In this document: positions 9,050 to 18,378 of the stretch, piece after piece
Layout: each line of letters opens with the position of its first letter
Position numbering within the stretch: position 1 is the stretch's first letter
Source: JAHIKV01 sp963733145
GTDB taxonomy: Bacteria; Planctomycetota; Planctomycetia; Pirellulales; Thermoguttaceae
Assembly (NCBI GenBank): GCA_963733145.1
Contig: CAVTCJ010000005.1
Span: forward strand, 186,001-250,000
Reading direction: 5' to 3'
Length of the DNA stretch: 64,000 nucleotides
The notes under the pieces: generated by a model
Told to the model about the DNA's origin: nothing
The model's database searches: none
What the model saw: the letters and a program-made list of their open reading frames with translations, nothing else
Position numbers and translations under genes: made by a program

Positions 9050-9470
9050 GTGTTTGTGCCGATTTCCCTCAAAGCCTCTCCAGTGGAAATCGAATTGCCC
9101 AACGGCGGCGTGGTGCGGTTGCCGTTGGGGGTCGGCCAGGTCGTTCTGGTGGAAGTCACCCAAAACGACCCGCCGGTTAACAGCCAAGGCCACTTGACAG
9201 TTAACCTATCAGTCGCAGTTGCGCTACGGGTTGCTTTCGTTTTGAGGGCTACCGAAAGGGATGCAAAACCCGCAACTTCTTTCTCTACAAATACTTCCGT
9301 CAATAGTCTCTGCGCATTTGTTACGAAGTGGGTTGCGAACGGGGAGGCGGCTGGGCGAGAACGAGGCGATCAATTTCAACGTCGGCGATCACGGCATTTC
9401 GGTGCGCATGCCGTATGCCGACTATGTGCGGGTCGAGAAGCCGGAACTGGGGAGGTTTGCGGAATAGAAA
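9050..9470 (+). pseudogene. Possible decayed transposon fragments
   Basis: The first part reads VPISLKASPVEIELPNGG, which loosely resembles the conserved segment of IS66-type accessory proteins. A second frame ends with GDHGISVRMPYADYVRVEKP at 9370-9450. Neither makes a full gene, and no transposase domain or terminal repeats were found. This gap (8892-9619) therefore looks like old mobile-element debris, but the call is weak. Confidence 0.25.
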
Positions 9471-9619
9471 TGCGGTCGCTCAGACGCAGGCATGGGCCGT
9501 GCCCTGAATGGGTAACGCCCACCCGGGCTTCTTGCCGCGACAGCACAAATATCCCGATCATTGCGAACACCTGAACGGCCGCGTATAATGGCCCTTTTGG
9601 GCCAACGAGGAGACGAATC

Positions 9620-10978
9620 ATGCAACGCCGTGATTTCTTGAAGGGCGCCACCATTGGCGCAGCGGGCTGGTTGGCGGCGGATGCGGCCGCCGCCGCTCAG
9701 CCGCCGGCGGAAAAAACGAACGCGGAGCCGGCCGGCGGCCGCTTCGTCGCCGGCGACGACACGATTAAGGTGGCGCTGATCGGCTGCGGCTTTCGGGGCA
9801 CCGGCGCCGCCTCGCAGGCCCTCCGCACCAAGGGCCCCATGAAGCTCTGGGCCATGGCCGACCTCTTCACCGACCGGCTCGAAACCAGCCTCAAAAACCT
9901 GACGCACGGCGTGAAGGCGGAATACGACCGCGACGCCTCGGCCGCGCTGGCCGCGCAAATCGACGTGCCGCCCGAACGCCGCTTCATCGGGTTCGACGCC
10001 TATCAAAAAGCGATCGATAGCGGCGTGGACTTGGTGATCCTCACGGCCCATCAACACTTTCGCCCCGAGCACTTCGCCTACGCGGTCGAGAAGGGGAAGC
10101 ACGTCTTCATGGAGAAGCCGCTGGGCGTCGACGCGCCGGGCATCCAGCGCGTGCTGGCCGTCAACCGGGAAGCGAAGCGGAAGAACCTCAAGGTCGGCGT
10201 GGGCCTGTACATGCGCTACAGCCGCCGCGTCCAGGAGACCGTCGAACGCACCCGGGCGGGAGCCGTCGGTCCGATCGTGACGATGTCCTGCTATTTCGAC
10301 ATGTCGGGCCTGCACGACACCCGGCCGAAGCCCGCCGACATGAACGAGATGACCTATCAGCTCCGCAATCCTTACCATTTCACCTGGATTAGCGGAGACG
10401 ACATCGTCGACGCCTTGGTCCATTATTTCGATCTCTGCCTGTGGCTGAAGGGCGCCACGCCGGTCAGCGTCCAGGGCCAAGGGGGCAAGCAGTTGCACTT
10501 GCCCAACCAGCGCGGCGACACGTTCGATCACCAGTTCGTCGAGTATACGTTCGCCGACGACGTGCGGATGTTCGCCCAGACGCGGCAGATATCCGGCTGC
10601 TGGAACCGGTCGACGGCCGAGATACGCGGCCCGCGGGGCTGCGCCGATCTCTACGGCGGGCGGATCGACGGCGAAAACCGCTGGCGGTGGCGGGGCGCGA
10701 TGCCCAACCCGTATCAGGTCGAGCACGACGTGCTCGCGGACGCCATCCGCCGCGACAAGCCCCACAACGAGGTCGAACAGGCCGCCGCGGCCACGATGGT
10801 CGGCATCATGGGCCGCATGGCCAGCTACTCGGGCCAGTCGGTCACCTGGGAGCAGGCGGTCAACTCGAAGCTCGTCCTGGGTCCCGATCACTACGCCTTC
10901 GACGCGACCCCGCCGTCGCTGCCCGACGCCTCGGGCCTCTATCCGGTGGCCATGCCCGGCGTGACCAAAGCGTTTTGA
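9620..10978 (+). CDS. Tat-exported Gfo/Idh/MocA family oxidoreductase
   Basis: A 452-residue NAD(P)-dependent sugar oxidoreductase. The N-terminus MQRRDFLKG is a twin-arginine signal followed by a short hydrophobic core. The Rossmann motif is IGCGFRGTG, and the family motif EKPLGVDAPG follows at about 170. The C-terminal alpha/beta domain is normal in length. Planctomycetes encode many exported members whose substrates are mostly unknown sugars. GAGGAG lies before the ATG. The next gene, also Tat-type and a sugar isomerase-like TIM barrel, starts 22 bases downstream, so the two probably work in one carbohydrate pathway. Confidence 0.9.
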   Translation: MQRRDFLKGATIGAAGWLAADAAAAAQPPAEKTNAEPAGGRFVAGDDTIKVALIGCGFRGTGAASQALRTKGPMKLWAMADLFTDRLETSLKNLTHGVKAEYDRDASAALAAQIDVPPERRFIGFDAYQKAIDSGVDLVILTAHQHFRPEHFAYAVEKGKHVFMEKPLGVDAPGIQRVLAVNREAKRKNLKVGVGLYMRYSRRVQETVERTRAGAVGPIVTMSCYFDMSGLHDTRPKPADMNEMTYQLRNPYHFTWISGDDIVDALVHYFDLCLWLKGATPVSVQGQGGKQLHLPNQRGDTFDHQFVEYTFADDVRMFAQTRQISGCWNRSTAEIRGPRGCADLYGGRIDGENRWRWRGAMPNPYQVEHDVLADAIRRDKPHNEVEQAAAATMVGIMGRMASYSGQSVTWEQAVNSKLVLGPDHYAFDATPPSLPDASGLYPVAMPGVTKAF

Positions 10979-11000
10979 CGTATGTTGTAAAGGTGAAGAC

Positions 11001-11963
11001 ATGACCGAACTCACGCGACGTGAGACGTTGACCGCGGCATTGGGACTGTTCGGCGCGGCGGTGCTGGGCGACGGCGCGGCCCGCGCTGAAAAGCCTGAAC
11101 CGCCGACGCCCAAGGCGGCGATGACCATCGGCTGTGGAACGGTCGTTTTTCGCCGGCGGCCGTTGGCCGAGGCCCTCCAGCGCATCCGCCGCGCCGGCTA
11201 CGAGTATGTGGAAACGCAGGCCACCGGTCCGTGGTGCCCACACGTCGATCCGTGGAAAGACGATCCGCAGGCGTTCCGCCGGCTCGTCGGCCAATTGGGA
11301 TTCAAGGGCGTGACGGGCCTGTGGTCGGCCCACGGCGCACTGCTGGCCGAAGAAAAGAGCGTAGCCGGAATCACGCAGTCCATTCGCTGGGCCAAGCAGG
11401 CGGGCATACCCATCGTCCACGCCGGCGACGGCCGCAAACCGGACGACGTGTCCCTGGAAGACGCGCTGGCCATCCTGCGCGACCGGCTGGCGAAGGTCCT
11501 GGCCGTGGCCGCAGAGTGCCAGGTCACGCTGGCCATCGAACCGCATGGGACGTTCTCCATGACGGCCGACGGGCTCGGCAAGATCATGGGCCTGTCCGAC
11601 TCGAAATGGCTCGGCATCAACTACGACACGGCCAACGTTCACACGGCGAACCTTCCGCCGACGGCCCCGGGCGCCGTTGCCTGGAAGCTCTACGGCCGCC
11701 GGCAGGACGAGGTCGCCACTCTGGCGGCCATCGCCGATCGAGTCCGCCACGTTCACGCGAAAGACCTGGCCGGCGCCAAATGCGTGGCCTTGGGCGAAGG
11801 CGCGGTCAACCTCGGCGGCTGCATCCGCGTCTTGAAACAACACGGCTACGCGGGCGTTCTCTCCCTGGAGACCGAAGGCAACCTCGACGCCGGGCCGACT
11901 CAACACCTCATCGAACTCAGCCGGTCCTACCTGAAGGGCGCTCTGGCCGTACTGGGTGACTGA
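11001..11963 (+). CDS. Exported sugar phosphate isomerase/epimerase-like TIM barrel
   Basis: A 320-residue AP-endonuclease-2 / xylose isomerase-like TIM barrel. The N-terminus MTELTRRETLTAALG carries a twin-arginine-type signal. Likely metal-site residues are seen in AIEPHG (Glu), NYDTANVH (Asp, His), VHAKD (His, Asp) and a final SLETEG (Glu). AAGGTGAAG gives a good ribosome site before the ATG at 11001. It follows the Gfo/Idh/MocA gene by 22 bases and was probably acquired or kept with it as a two-gene sugar operon. The substrate is not known. Confidence 0.85.
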   Translation: MTELTRRETLTAALGLFGAAVLGDGAARAEKPEPPTPKAAMTIGCGTVVFRRRPLAEALQRIRRAGYEYVETQATGPWCPHVDPWKDDPQAFRRLVGQLGFKGVTGLWSAHGALLAEEKSVAGITQSIRWAKQAGIPIVHAGDGRKPDDVSLEDALAILRDRLAKVLAVAAECQVTLAIEPHGTFSMTADGLGKIMGLSDSKWLGINYDTANVHTANLPPTAPGAVAWKLYGRRQDEVATLAAIADRVRHVHAKDLAGAKCVALGEGAVNLGGCIRVLKQHGYAGVLSLETEGNLDAGPTQHLIELSRSYLKGALAVLGD

Positions 11964-11986
11964 TTGAGCGGACGCCTGGCGGCGAC

Positions 11987-12985
11987 TCACCTATCCTCGG
12001 AGGGGAAGATGCGCCGCCAATCGTTCTTCATGCTGATCACGGTCCAGCCATTTTTCCGGGCCTCGGCCAGGAGCGCATCGCTGAACGTGCCGATTTTCGA
12101 TTTTGCACCGTAGGCCCACTCGCGCCCGGCGTCGTCATGGTGCACCAGCATCATCAGCCGCGCGCCGCCGCCGGCCTGCGTCCACTCCAGCATCTGCCGG
12201 TCGCCGTCGGAGTTGCCGAAGGCCGCGATGGGGCGGCGGCCGATGTGCGCGTTGATGCCCACCGGCTTGCCGGTTTTGTCGTCGATGAAATTCATCTCCG
12301 GCAGCCGCATGAGCACCGGCTTGCCGTCCCGGTATCCGTACTTCGTCTTGATGCTGCTGCCCACGACTTGCTCGGGCGGGACGCCGTACACCCTTTCCGT
12401 CCACGGCCGCATGAACTCGACGCCGCCGCCGGAGACGAGGAAGGTCTTGAAGCCGTTGGCGCGCAGATACGCGAGCAGTTCGAGCATCGGCTGATAGGCC
12501 ATTTCGGTATAGAGGCGGCCCGTCCGCGGGTTTCTTGCCGTGGCGATCCAGTCCTTGACGATGCGTTCAAACTCCGTGGTGGTCATGCCGGCATGTGTGG
12601 CCGTGACGATTTCCAACATGGATTGCACGCCGCCGGCGAGTGCCCGCTTCGTATCTCCCTTGAGCAGCGAGGCGAAGGGTTCCTGGGTCTTCCACTCGGG
12701 ATGTTGCGGCGCGAGGACCTTGACACGATCCAGGGCGAAGGCGAGTTGGACATACATCGGCTGCTCGGCCCAGAGCGTGCCGTCGTTGTCGAAGGTGGCG
12801 ATGCGCTCGGCGGGCGGCACGAAGTCCGGCGAGCCTACCTTTGTGACCTTGGCCACGAAGGACGTGATCGCCTGCTTGGCCGGCCCATCCTGCCAGGAAG
12901 GAAGCGGGGCTTGGGCGCGAGCGACCGCCGCGGCCAGCGCGAACACCACTGAACCGAGAAGCATGTACCGGCTGATTGACTTCAT
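11987..12985 (-). CDS. Exported HAD-family phosphatase
   Basis: A 332-residue protein with a signal peptide (MKSISRYMLLGSVVFALAAA, likely cleavage after ARA near residue 24). The HAD nucleophile motif DNDGTLW is at 66-72, motif II is VSGGGVEF, and the later FGNSDGDRQML carries the acidic motif IV. It belongs to the haloacid dehalogenase phosphoserine-phosphatase-like group, here periplasmic. GGAGAG precedes the ATG at 12985; the open frame extends upstream to 13090 but without conservation. It lies downstream of the arylsulfatase on the same strand, about 166 bases away, a pairing that suggests shared control. Confidence 0.85.
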   Translation of the reverse strand: MKSISRYMLLGSVVFALAAAVARAQAPLPSWQDGPAKQAITSFVAKVTKVGSPDFVPPAERIATFDNDGTLWAEQPMYVQLAFALDRVKVLAPQHPEWKTQEPFASLLKGDTKRALAGGVQSMLEIVTATHAGMTTTEFERIVKDWIATARNPRTGRLYTEMAYQPMLELLAYLRANGFKTFLVSGGGVEFMRPWTERVYGVPPEQVVGSSIKTKYGYRDGKPVLMRLPEMNFIDDKTGKPVGINAHIGRRPIAAFGNSDGDRQMLEWTQAGGGARLMMLVHHDDAGREWAYGAKSKIGTFSDALLAEARKNGWTVISMKNDWRRIFPSEDR

Positions 12986-13151
12986 TTGAATCTCTCCTAG
13001 ACGCAGGGCTAGGCCGTGAATGCGACGCCCGGAGCGCGCCGGGCCTATCGCGCCCGGCATCAGTGCCGGGGCTAAACATCCCAGAATCATGCAAGTATAT
13101 AAAAAACGAGCGCCCCGCCGTCGGCGAGAGCGCTCGCTATGTGCCAGTGCG

Positions 13152-14999
13152 TTACTGACCTTCGTGGTTCTTCATCACTTCGTCGATCCGCTTTTTCACC
13201 GCCTCCAGGTTGAAGGAAGCGGGGGCTTGCATCGGTGGGAAGTCGATGGCCGTCTTGGCCAGATCGGCCACCCTTTGCTGCACCAGGACGAATCGCCAGA
13301 ACTCGCGGGCGAAGAAATCGTTCATGTAGCCGCCGCCCGCGTTATTGGTGCCGATGGTCTCAAGGTTCGGCGTTCGCTCGAACGGGTCCTGGCGGAGATT
13401 TACGATCGAAGGCATGTCCGTCGTGACCTTCGGTCCCGGCCAGCCTTGCGGCTGCTGATAGAACTGGAACTTGAAGTCATTGATGCGGACGGCGCCCAAC
13501 TGCGCCCCGCCGAAGTAGAACAACTCGTGCCGCGCCGAGGGGCCTTGGCCCGTCAACAGGCTCATCTGGTTGTAACCGTCCAGATGGTTTTTGTAGGTCC
13601 GGTCGCCGAGGCGGACGCCTTTTAGCAGCTCCTCGGTGATGTCGGGATTGCCGGCGGCGGCGCAGAAGGTGGGGAACCAGTCGAGGCCGGAGAAGATGCC
13701 GTTCTCGACCGAGCCCGGCTTGATATGGCCCGGCCAGCGGATGATGCAGGGGACGCGGAAGCCGCCTTCCATGACCGTGCCTTTCGTGGCCTTGAACGGC
13801 GTCATCCCGCCGTCGGGCCAGGTGAACACTTCCGCGCCGTTGTCCGTGGTGAAGACGACGATCGTGTTGTCGGCCTCGCCGATGTCCTCGAGGTGTTTGA
13901 GCAGGGCGCCGACCGAGTCGTCCAGTTGCGCCATGCCGCCCTCTTCCAAACCATAGTTGGTCTTGCTGTTCTGCATCGCCCGGTACTTCGCCGAGAGGAA
14001 GGTCCAAACGTGCATCCGGGTCGTGTTGTGCCAGACGAAGAAGGGCTTGCCATCCGCTTTCGCCTTGTCCATGAACTCGCAGGAGGACTTCACAAGATCA
14101 TCGTCGAAGGTCGTCATGTCGTACTTGGCCTTCTCCGAAATGTCGTGCATGTTGGGCACGTTGGACATGTCCGGGAACGGCGGCAAGGGGCCTTCATCGG
14201 CGATCTTCTGTTTGCCGACTTTGCCCCAGCGCGGCATCACCGTCGGGTCGTCCGTGTCGGTTGCCCAGCAATGCACCAGATTGCGCGGCCCATACTTGTC
14301 GCGATAAGCCTGGCTGTTCGGGAACGAGTACCAGTACGGGTCGGACATGGCGTCCAGGTGGTACAGGTAGCCGAAGAACTCGTCGAAGCCGTGTAAGGTC
14401 GGCAAATACTTGTTCAGGTCGCCGAGGTGATTCTTGCCGAACTGGCCGGTGGCGTAGCCTCGCGCCTTCAGCGCGGTGGCCAGCGTGCAGGCCTGGGCGG
14501 GGATGCCCACGTCGGCGCCGGCCTGACCGACGGTGGTCAGGCCCGTGCGCAAGGGGATTTCGCCGGTAATGAAGTTCGCCCGGCCCGCCGTACAGCTTGC
14601 CTCGGCATAGTAGTCGGTAAACATCATGCCTTGGGAGGCGAGCTTGTCGAGATGCGGCGTCTTGCCGGACATGAGGCCGCGGTGGTAAGCGCCGATGTTG
14701 AACCAGCCGATGTCATCGCCCATGATGAAAAGGATATTGGGCTTCTTGCCATTGGCTCCGACGATTGCCCGGGCCGCGGCCACGGCGGTTTCCGTTGGGG
14801 CCTGCGCCAACTGCACGGGCTTTGTTGTTTCCGCAACTTCGGCCGGCTTTGCCTGCTGCGGCTGCTGAACGACTGTATCCGCTTGGGCGGACTTCGCTCG
14901 CGCGTTGTGGCTCGCGTCGTTCTGGCTGCACGCCGCGATGTAACCGACGATCCCGCCGGCGGCGAGGATCAGCAGGATCTGTACTTTCATCAACTTCAT
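13152..14999 (-). CDS. Arylsulfatase, putative lipoprotein
   Basis: A 615-residue sulfatase of the alkaline phosphatase superfamily. The N-terminus has a hydrophobic helix ending in a lipobox-like IAAC (Cys24), then a Gln/Ala/Pro-rich linker to about residue 80. The catalytic domain opens with NILFIMGDDIGW (metal Asp pair). Cys136 in SCTAGRANF fits the C-x-A-x-R motif that is converted to formylglycine. GKNHLGD and TDNGAEVFTWPDGG supply further active-site residues. It should hydrolyse sulfate esters in the periplasm, typical of the planctomycete use of sulfated algal polysaccharides. It needs a formylglycine-generating enzyme, not seen in this window. Confidence 0.92.
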   Translation of the reverse strand: MKLMKVQILLILAAGGIVGYIAACSQNDASHNARAKSAQADTVVQQPQQAKPAEVAETTKPVQLAQAPTETAVAAARAIVGANGKKPNILFIMGDDIGWFNIGAYHRGLMSGKTPHLDKLASQGMMFTDYYAEASCTAGRANFITGEIPLRTGLTTVGQAGADVGIPAQACTLATALKARGYATGQFGKNHLGDLNKYLPTLHGFDEFFGYLYHLDAMSDPYWYSFPNSQAYRDKYGPRNLVHCWATDTDDPTVMPRWGKVGKQKIADEGPLPPFPDMSNVPNMHDISEKAKYDMTTFDDDLVKSSCEFMDKAKADGKPFFVWHNTTRMHVWTFLSAKYRAMQNSKTNYGLEEGGMAQLDDSVGALLKHLEDIGEADNTIVVFTTDNGAEVFTWPDGGMTPFKATKGTVMEGGFRVPCIIRWPGHIKPGSVENGIFSGLDWFPTFCAAAGNPDITEELLKGVRLGDRTYKNHLDGYNQMSLLTGQGPSARHELFYFGGAQLGAVRINDFKFQFYQQPQGWPGPKVTTDMPSIVNLRQDPFERTPNLETIGTNNAGGGYMNDFFAREFWRFVLVQQRVADLAKTAIDFPPMQAPASFNLEAVKKRIDEVMKNHEGQ

Positions 15000-15398
15000 G
15001 GTACGGCCTCTGAAATTCTGGTTTTGGTTGGCGAAGATTCTGTCACAAGCTATGGAGCGACTATGCCGCGGGCTGGCGCAAACGTGCTGGAGTTGCTAAT
15101 GGTGTTTGCCGATTTAACCTCCCCCCACTCGACCGTCGAAGGATGCAAGCACCGCTGACAAGTCTCCGAATTATAGGCATCGTAAGTGGGCCGGAGAAGT
15201 GAGCAAACCGTCAGTATTTTGTGAAATATCCTCCTGCTGAAAGTTCGAGCCGGCTCAAAACGGGACACTTTTTACCGCAGATTGGATCCTGCGATTGGCC
15301 CCTCAGAATTCACTCGCTACCCGCCGGGGGGGCGGTGTGCGTTCCGGGGGCCGCAGATTGCTCAGTTTCCGGCATCGCACCCGGCTTTTGCTGTTGCG
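15000..15398. other. Intergenic region
   Basis: About 400 bases between the arylsulfatase and hemW genes, both of which read on the reverse strand. GAGG at about 15008 (reverse) serves the sulfatase. No RNA gene, strong hairpin or coding sequence was recognised. Confidence 0.4.
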
Positions 15399-16653
15399 TC
15401 ATAGGAGATCCGCGAGCACGCTGTTTTCCAAATCCAAGCCGCGGCGAGTGAGCCTTAAAGCGCCTGCGTGCCATTCGAGCAGCCCGGCGGCGATCGGTTT
15501 GTCCAGCTTTTCGCCGAACGCCGCGCGGATGCCCAGCCCGTGCATGCGCGTAAAATCCTCGTCCTTTACTCCGCGCGTCATCCGCAGGCCGAGCATCATG
15601 CTCTCGAAGCGGGCTTTTTCCGGCGTTATTTGCTCCGTCCGCGGCTCTTGGCCGGCCAGGTACGCATCGAGCTCCGACGGGTTCATCGTGCGGCAGTCCG
15701 CGAAAAAGCTGTGCGCCGCGCAGCCGAAGCCGAGGTACGGCACGCGCGTCCAGCAGCCGAGGTTATGCCGGCATTCGTACCCTTCGCGGGCGAAATTGCT
15801 GATTTCGTATTGATGAAAGCCGTGCTCGGCGAGCGTCCGCCGCGCCAGCTCGTACATCTCGCGATCGAGTTCTTCATCCGGCAGGACCAGCTTGCCCGCG
15901 GCGATTGCGCGGCCGATGGGCGTTCCTTCCTCGAGCATCAAACTGTAGCAGGAAAAATGCGTGGGCTTAAGCGCCAGTGCCGCCTCCAGCGTTTCTTGCC
16001 AATCCACGACGGTTTGCGAAGGCAGGCCGAACATCAGGTCCAAGTTAATGTTCTCAAATCCCGCCGTACGCGCGATTTCCACGGACGCGATTACTTCCGC
16101 CCAATCGTGGATGCGGCCCAAAAGACGCAACAGCCTCGTCTGCCTTGCCTGCGCCCCCAGAGACAGCCGGTTGACGCCCGCTTTGCGCAGCGCTTGGGCA
16201 AAGGTCGTTGTCGGGACTCCCCTCTCCCTATGGGAGAGGGGCCGGGGGTGAGGGCCGTATGCGGTTTTGTTTGGCGGGACTTGTGGTGCAGGCGTCCCGC
16301 CTGCACCGTGCAGCCGAGACGGCCGCACCACAATCCCTAGTGTTCCCGGGTTGCATTCGCAAGTGATCTCGGCGCCCTCTACGATTGGGAACGCTTCAAA
16401 CAGCGCATCGAGGATGCGTGTCACCTGGCCCTCGTCCAACAGCGAAGGCGTGCCCCCGCCCAGGAAGATCGTGTCTGAACGCGGATGCCCCGTTTCCGCG
16501 CCGCGCCGGGTTATCTCCCGAACAACCGTCTCCACATACGCGCGGCACATCCGCCTCGCGCCCCGCGAACGATGCAAAGTCGCAATATGCGCACTTGCTC
16601 ACGCAAAACGGCACGTGCACGTAAAGCCCGATCGGTGGGGACGGCTCGGTCAT
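15399..16653 (-). pseudogene. hemW: HemW-like radical SAM heme chaperone, frame-broken
   Basis: The N-terminal frame starts at ATG 16653 and holds the radical SAM cluster motif CVSKCAYCD, then runs to FASFAGREA. The next frame carries on with MCRAYVETVVREITRRG, FLGGGTPSLL, ITCECNPGT, AGVNRLSLGAQ, and the HemN-type C-terminal domain. One extra G near 16560 explains the break. HemW transfers heme; it was long annotated as oxygen-independent coproporphyrinogen oxidase. Between CECNPGT and FAQALRKAGVNRL an extra ~45 residues are encoded by two intergenic repeat types (16202-16345). Whether the frame break is real or a sequence error is undecided; the rest of the protein is well conserved. Confidence 0.75.
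16202..16345. repeat. Two repeat elements inserted inside hemW
   Basis: One element is the CCCTCTCCC(N3)GGGAGAGGGG palindrome followed by CCGGGGGTGAGGGCC (16218-16256), seen also at 23688, 28973, 29025, 54086 and 57091. The second contains GCGTCCCGCCTGCACCGTGC and GGTGCAGGCG arms. On the coding strand the first reads GPHPRPLSHRERG. Both keep the hemW frame open. Confidence 0.8.
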
Positions 16654-16672
16654 GTGCAATGCATTGTTCGAC

Positions 16673-17080
16673 CTACTTCTCGGTTTCGGGCCGAGCTACC
16701 GCGACTGGATGTTTCCCGAAATCACCTTCGAGCCAGCCGTGGTATCCCATGCACATTCCATCACCGTTTCGCAGATTAACCTCTGATAATAGACCACCAT
16801 CTTCCGAATCGCCGTGTGTTGCGAGGCGGACGATGAAGTCGATGTACACAGTGTGGCTCGCGTTCGAGAGGCCGCCGGTAACACCGTCGATAACCATCAT
16901 GAGCCCGTACAACGTATCGTCGATCCCCTTTTGAACGGCAGCACGCGCTTCATCCGTGAGCGCGGGGGCGACCCTATCCATTGCGTAGCGTCGAACATCC
17001 TCTAAGACTATGAGGCCGAGCTGCATGTTGCAGCCAAAGTTCGCGGGCGCACGGTTCTGTCGGCGGGTCAACGAGCTCAT
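16673..17080 (-). CDS. Hypothetical protein
   Basis: A small protein of about 135 residues. Recognisable segments are MQLGLIVLEDVRRYAMDRVA, a helix GIDDTLYGLMMVIDGV, a strand-rich HTVYIDFIVRL, and a C-terminal GDGMCMGYHGWLEGDFG. I do not recognise a named family. The composition is that of a soluble globular protein with no signal peptide or membrane segment. The start is uncertain: 17080 gives MSSLTRRQNRAPANFG, while the open frame extends to 17137. It lies upstream of hemW on the same strand, 20 bases from the hemW ATG. Confidence 0.5.
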   Translation of the reverse strand: MSSLTRRQNRAPANFGCNMQLGLIVLEDVRRYAMDRVAPALTDEARAAVQKGIDDTLYGLMMVIDGVTGGLSNASHTVYIDFIVRLATHGDSEDGGLLSEVNLRNGDGMCMGYHGWLEGDFGKHPVAVARPETEK

Positions 17081-17306
17081 ACTGCCATGTCGCCATCTGT
17101 GCCTCTTTGCCGCAACGGACGGTTTCCTGTGCCGCACTTGGATTTATCAGGCAAGCCTAGGGCCGTGCTAATTTTCTGACCCGGCTGGTTGGGTCGAATT
17201 AGAACCCCTAGGCTCGGTAGTGAGTTTAGCAGCCAAGCGATTGCCATGCAAGGCGCTGCGAACAAGACAAGTCGCGCACTCCGCCCATACCTGGCCATCT
17301 CTGCTG

Positions 17307-17707
17307 CTACTTGAAGACGGCCCGAAAGCCGGCTTGCTCGAAATGGCGGTCCGCCGTCAGCGCGTCAGACAGTCCGCGCTCCCTCATGACCCCAAAGGAG
17401 ATACAGTCCGTCAGGGACCATGCTTTGTCCGGACGGGCGGCAAACAAGTCGAAGCCTGCTTGGTAGACGGCAGAAAGATACCCCACAATATCAAATAGCG
17501 GATCAGCGCGAACGGTTTGGAGGAACGCCACCGCAGTCGAACGGGCCTCCGGGGCTGACAGCGCATCGGCCAGTTCCACGAGCACCCATTCAGTTGTCAC
17601 CAATCGTCCCGTGTAGCGCTCGAGATCAGTCCGTCACCAGCGACATGCGCGTTGTCGCGAGGGTTCAGCCAAGCAATCAAAGCGAAGGTATCGGCAAACA
17701 CCGTCAT
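17307..17707 (-). pseudogene. VapC-like PIN-domain toxin, frame-broken
   Basis: Starting at ATG 17707, MTVFADTFALIAWLNPRD gives the PIN-domain first acidic residue (D6). After about 25 codons the frame shifts, and the rest (DLERYTGRLVTTEWVLVELA ... KAWSLTDCISFGVM) continues in the neighbouring frame to 17307. The conserved Glu (WVLVELAD) and the late Asp (SLTDC) of the PIN active site are present. One missing base near 17633 explains the break. PIN toxins are ribonucleases, usually cleaving tRNA or rRNA. The ATG overlaps the stop of the antitoxin gene by four bases, the usual VapBC arrangement. Confidence 0.7.
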
Positions 17708-17921
17708 CGCTTGGGCGTCCCCAGCCGGTAATGGTCATGTTGCTCAGCCAAGTCAGCAGCCAGAACCAGGTATCGCACCCTTGAATTGTGCGAACCGCTC
17801 CCCAAACGGTCTGGCATCGGCCTGCGGAACGGGATTGATCCGAACACGCGTCCCCTCGGCCAACGCCGTCGGATCGTCCAGGACGATCACGGCATTCTGA
17901 ACCACACCTTCCAGTTCCATA
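17704..17921 (-). pseudogene. Antitoxin of VapBC-like pair, frame-broken
   Basis: The protein starts MELEGVVQNAVIVLDD at 17921, runs through FGERFAQFKGAI, and then shifts frame. The second frame ends ADLAEQHDHYRLGTPKR, a tail typical of antitoxins paired with PIN toxins. One missing base near 17770 separates the parts. The stop TGA overlaps the toxin ATG (ATGA), which strongly supports that this is one gene despite the break. Confidence 0.65.
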
Positions 17922-18199
17922 CGACATCTCCTTCACCAGGCCTTTCCGACGCCTCCCTTCCAGGATACCCTGCTGGGCCACACGGGACAAGACCGCGGTC
18001 TCGGTTTTCCTTGGCCGTCAAATCCTTGCGGTTGGCCTGGATCCTCGTGCGGGAGGCTCAGGAGGAGGGAAGATGCTCCAAGTCGTCAAGGTCTTTGTGG
18101 GGGCCGGCGACATTATGCAAGGCCCTTGTCCATGACGGGCGCGGCCGTGATTTTAGCCGCGCGAGCGGCGTGATGTGAGTAGTTGTGGGTCGCGCTTGT

Positions 18200-18335
18200 G
18201 TCGCCGCTACGCGGCTTGGGGTTGGGTTTTGCCCGCGTTCCGGGGGTTTCACCCCCGGCTATTCAAAGGCGACCGCTACGCGGTCAAATACGTTCGCTAC
18301 GCGGTCAAATACGTCACCACGCGGTCAAATACGTT
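18200..18335. repeat. Short direct repeats CTACGCGGTCAAATACG
   Basis: Three consecutive units of CGCTACGCGGTCAAATACGT-like sequence (about 18269-18330) follow a 'GGGGGTTTCACCCCCGGCT' stretch. Related sequence occurs at 19630-19690 on the other side of the aminopeptidase gene. The gap 17922-18378 holds no gene. The units are too few and too close for a CRISPR. Confidence 0.6.
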
Positions 18336-18378
18336 TCCACTGCGCGGTCCGAATAGCCTTTCTCCAGCACCTCGCCAC

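Noticed and set aside
9422..11185. 587-codon reverse frame over the Gfo/Idh/MocA gene
   Set aside because: It lies antisense to a conserved oxidoreductase and has no domain, start signal or conserved neighbour.
18269..18330. Possible CRISPR-like repeats
   Set aside because: Only three short units with little or no spacer, and no cas genes. It is a local direct repeat.
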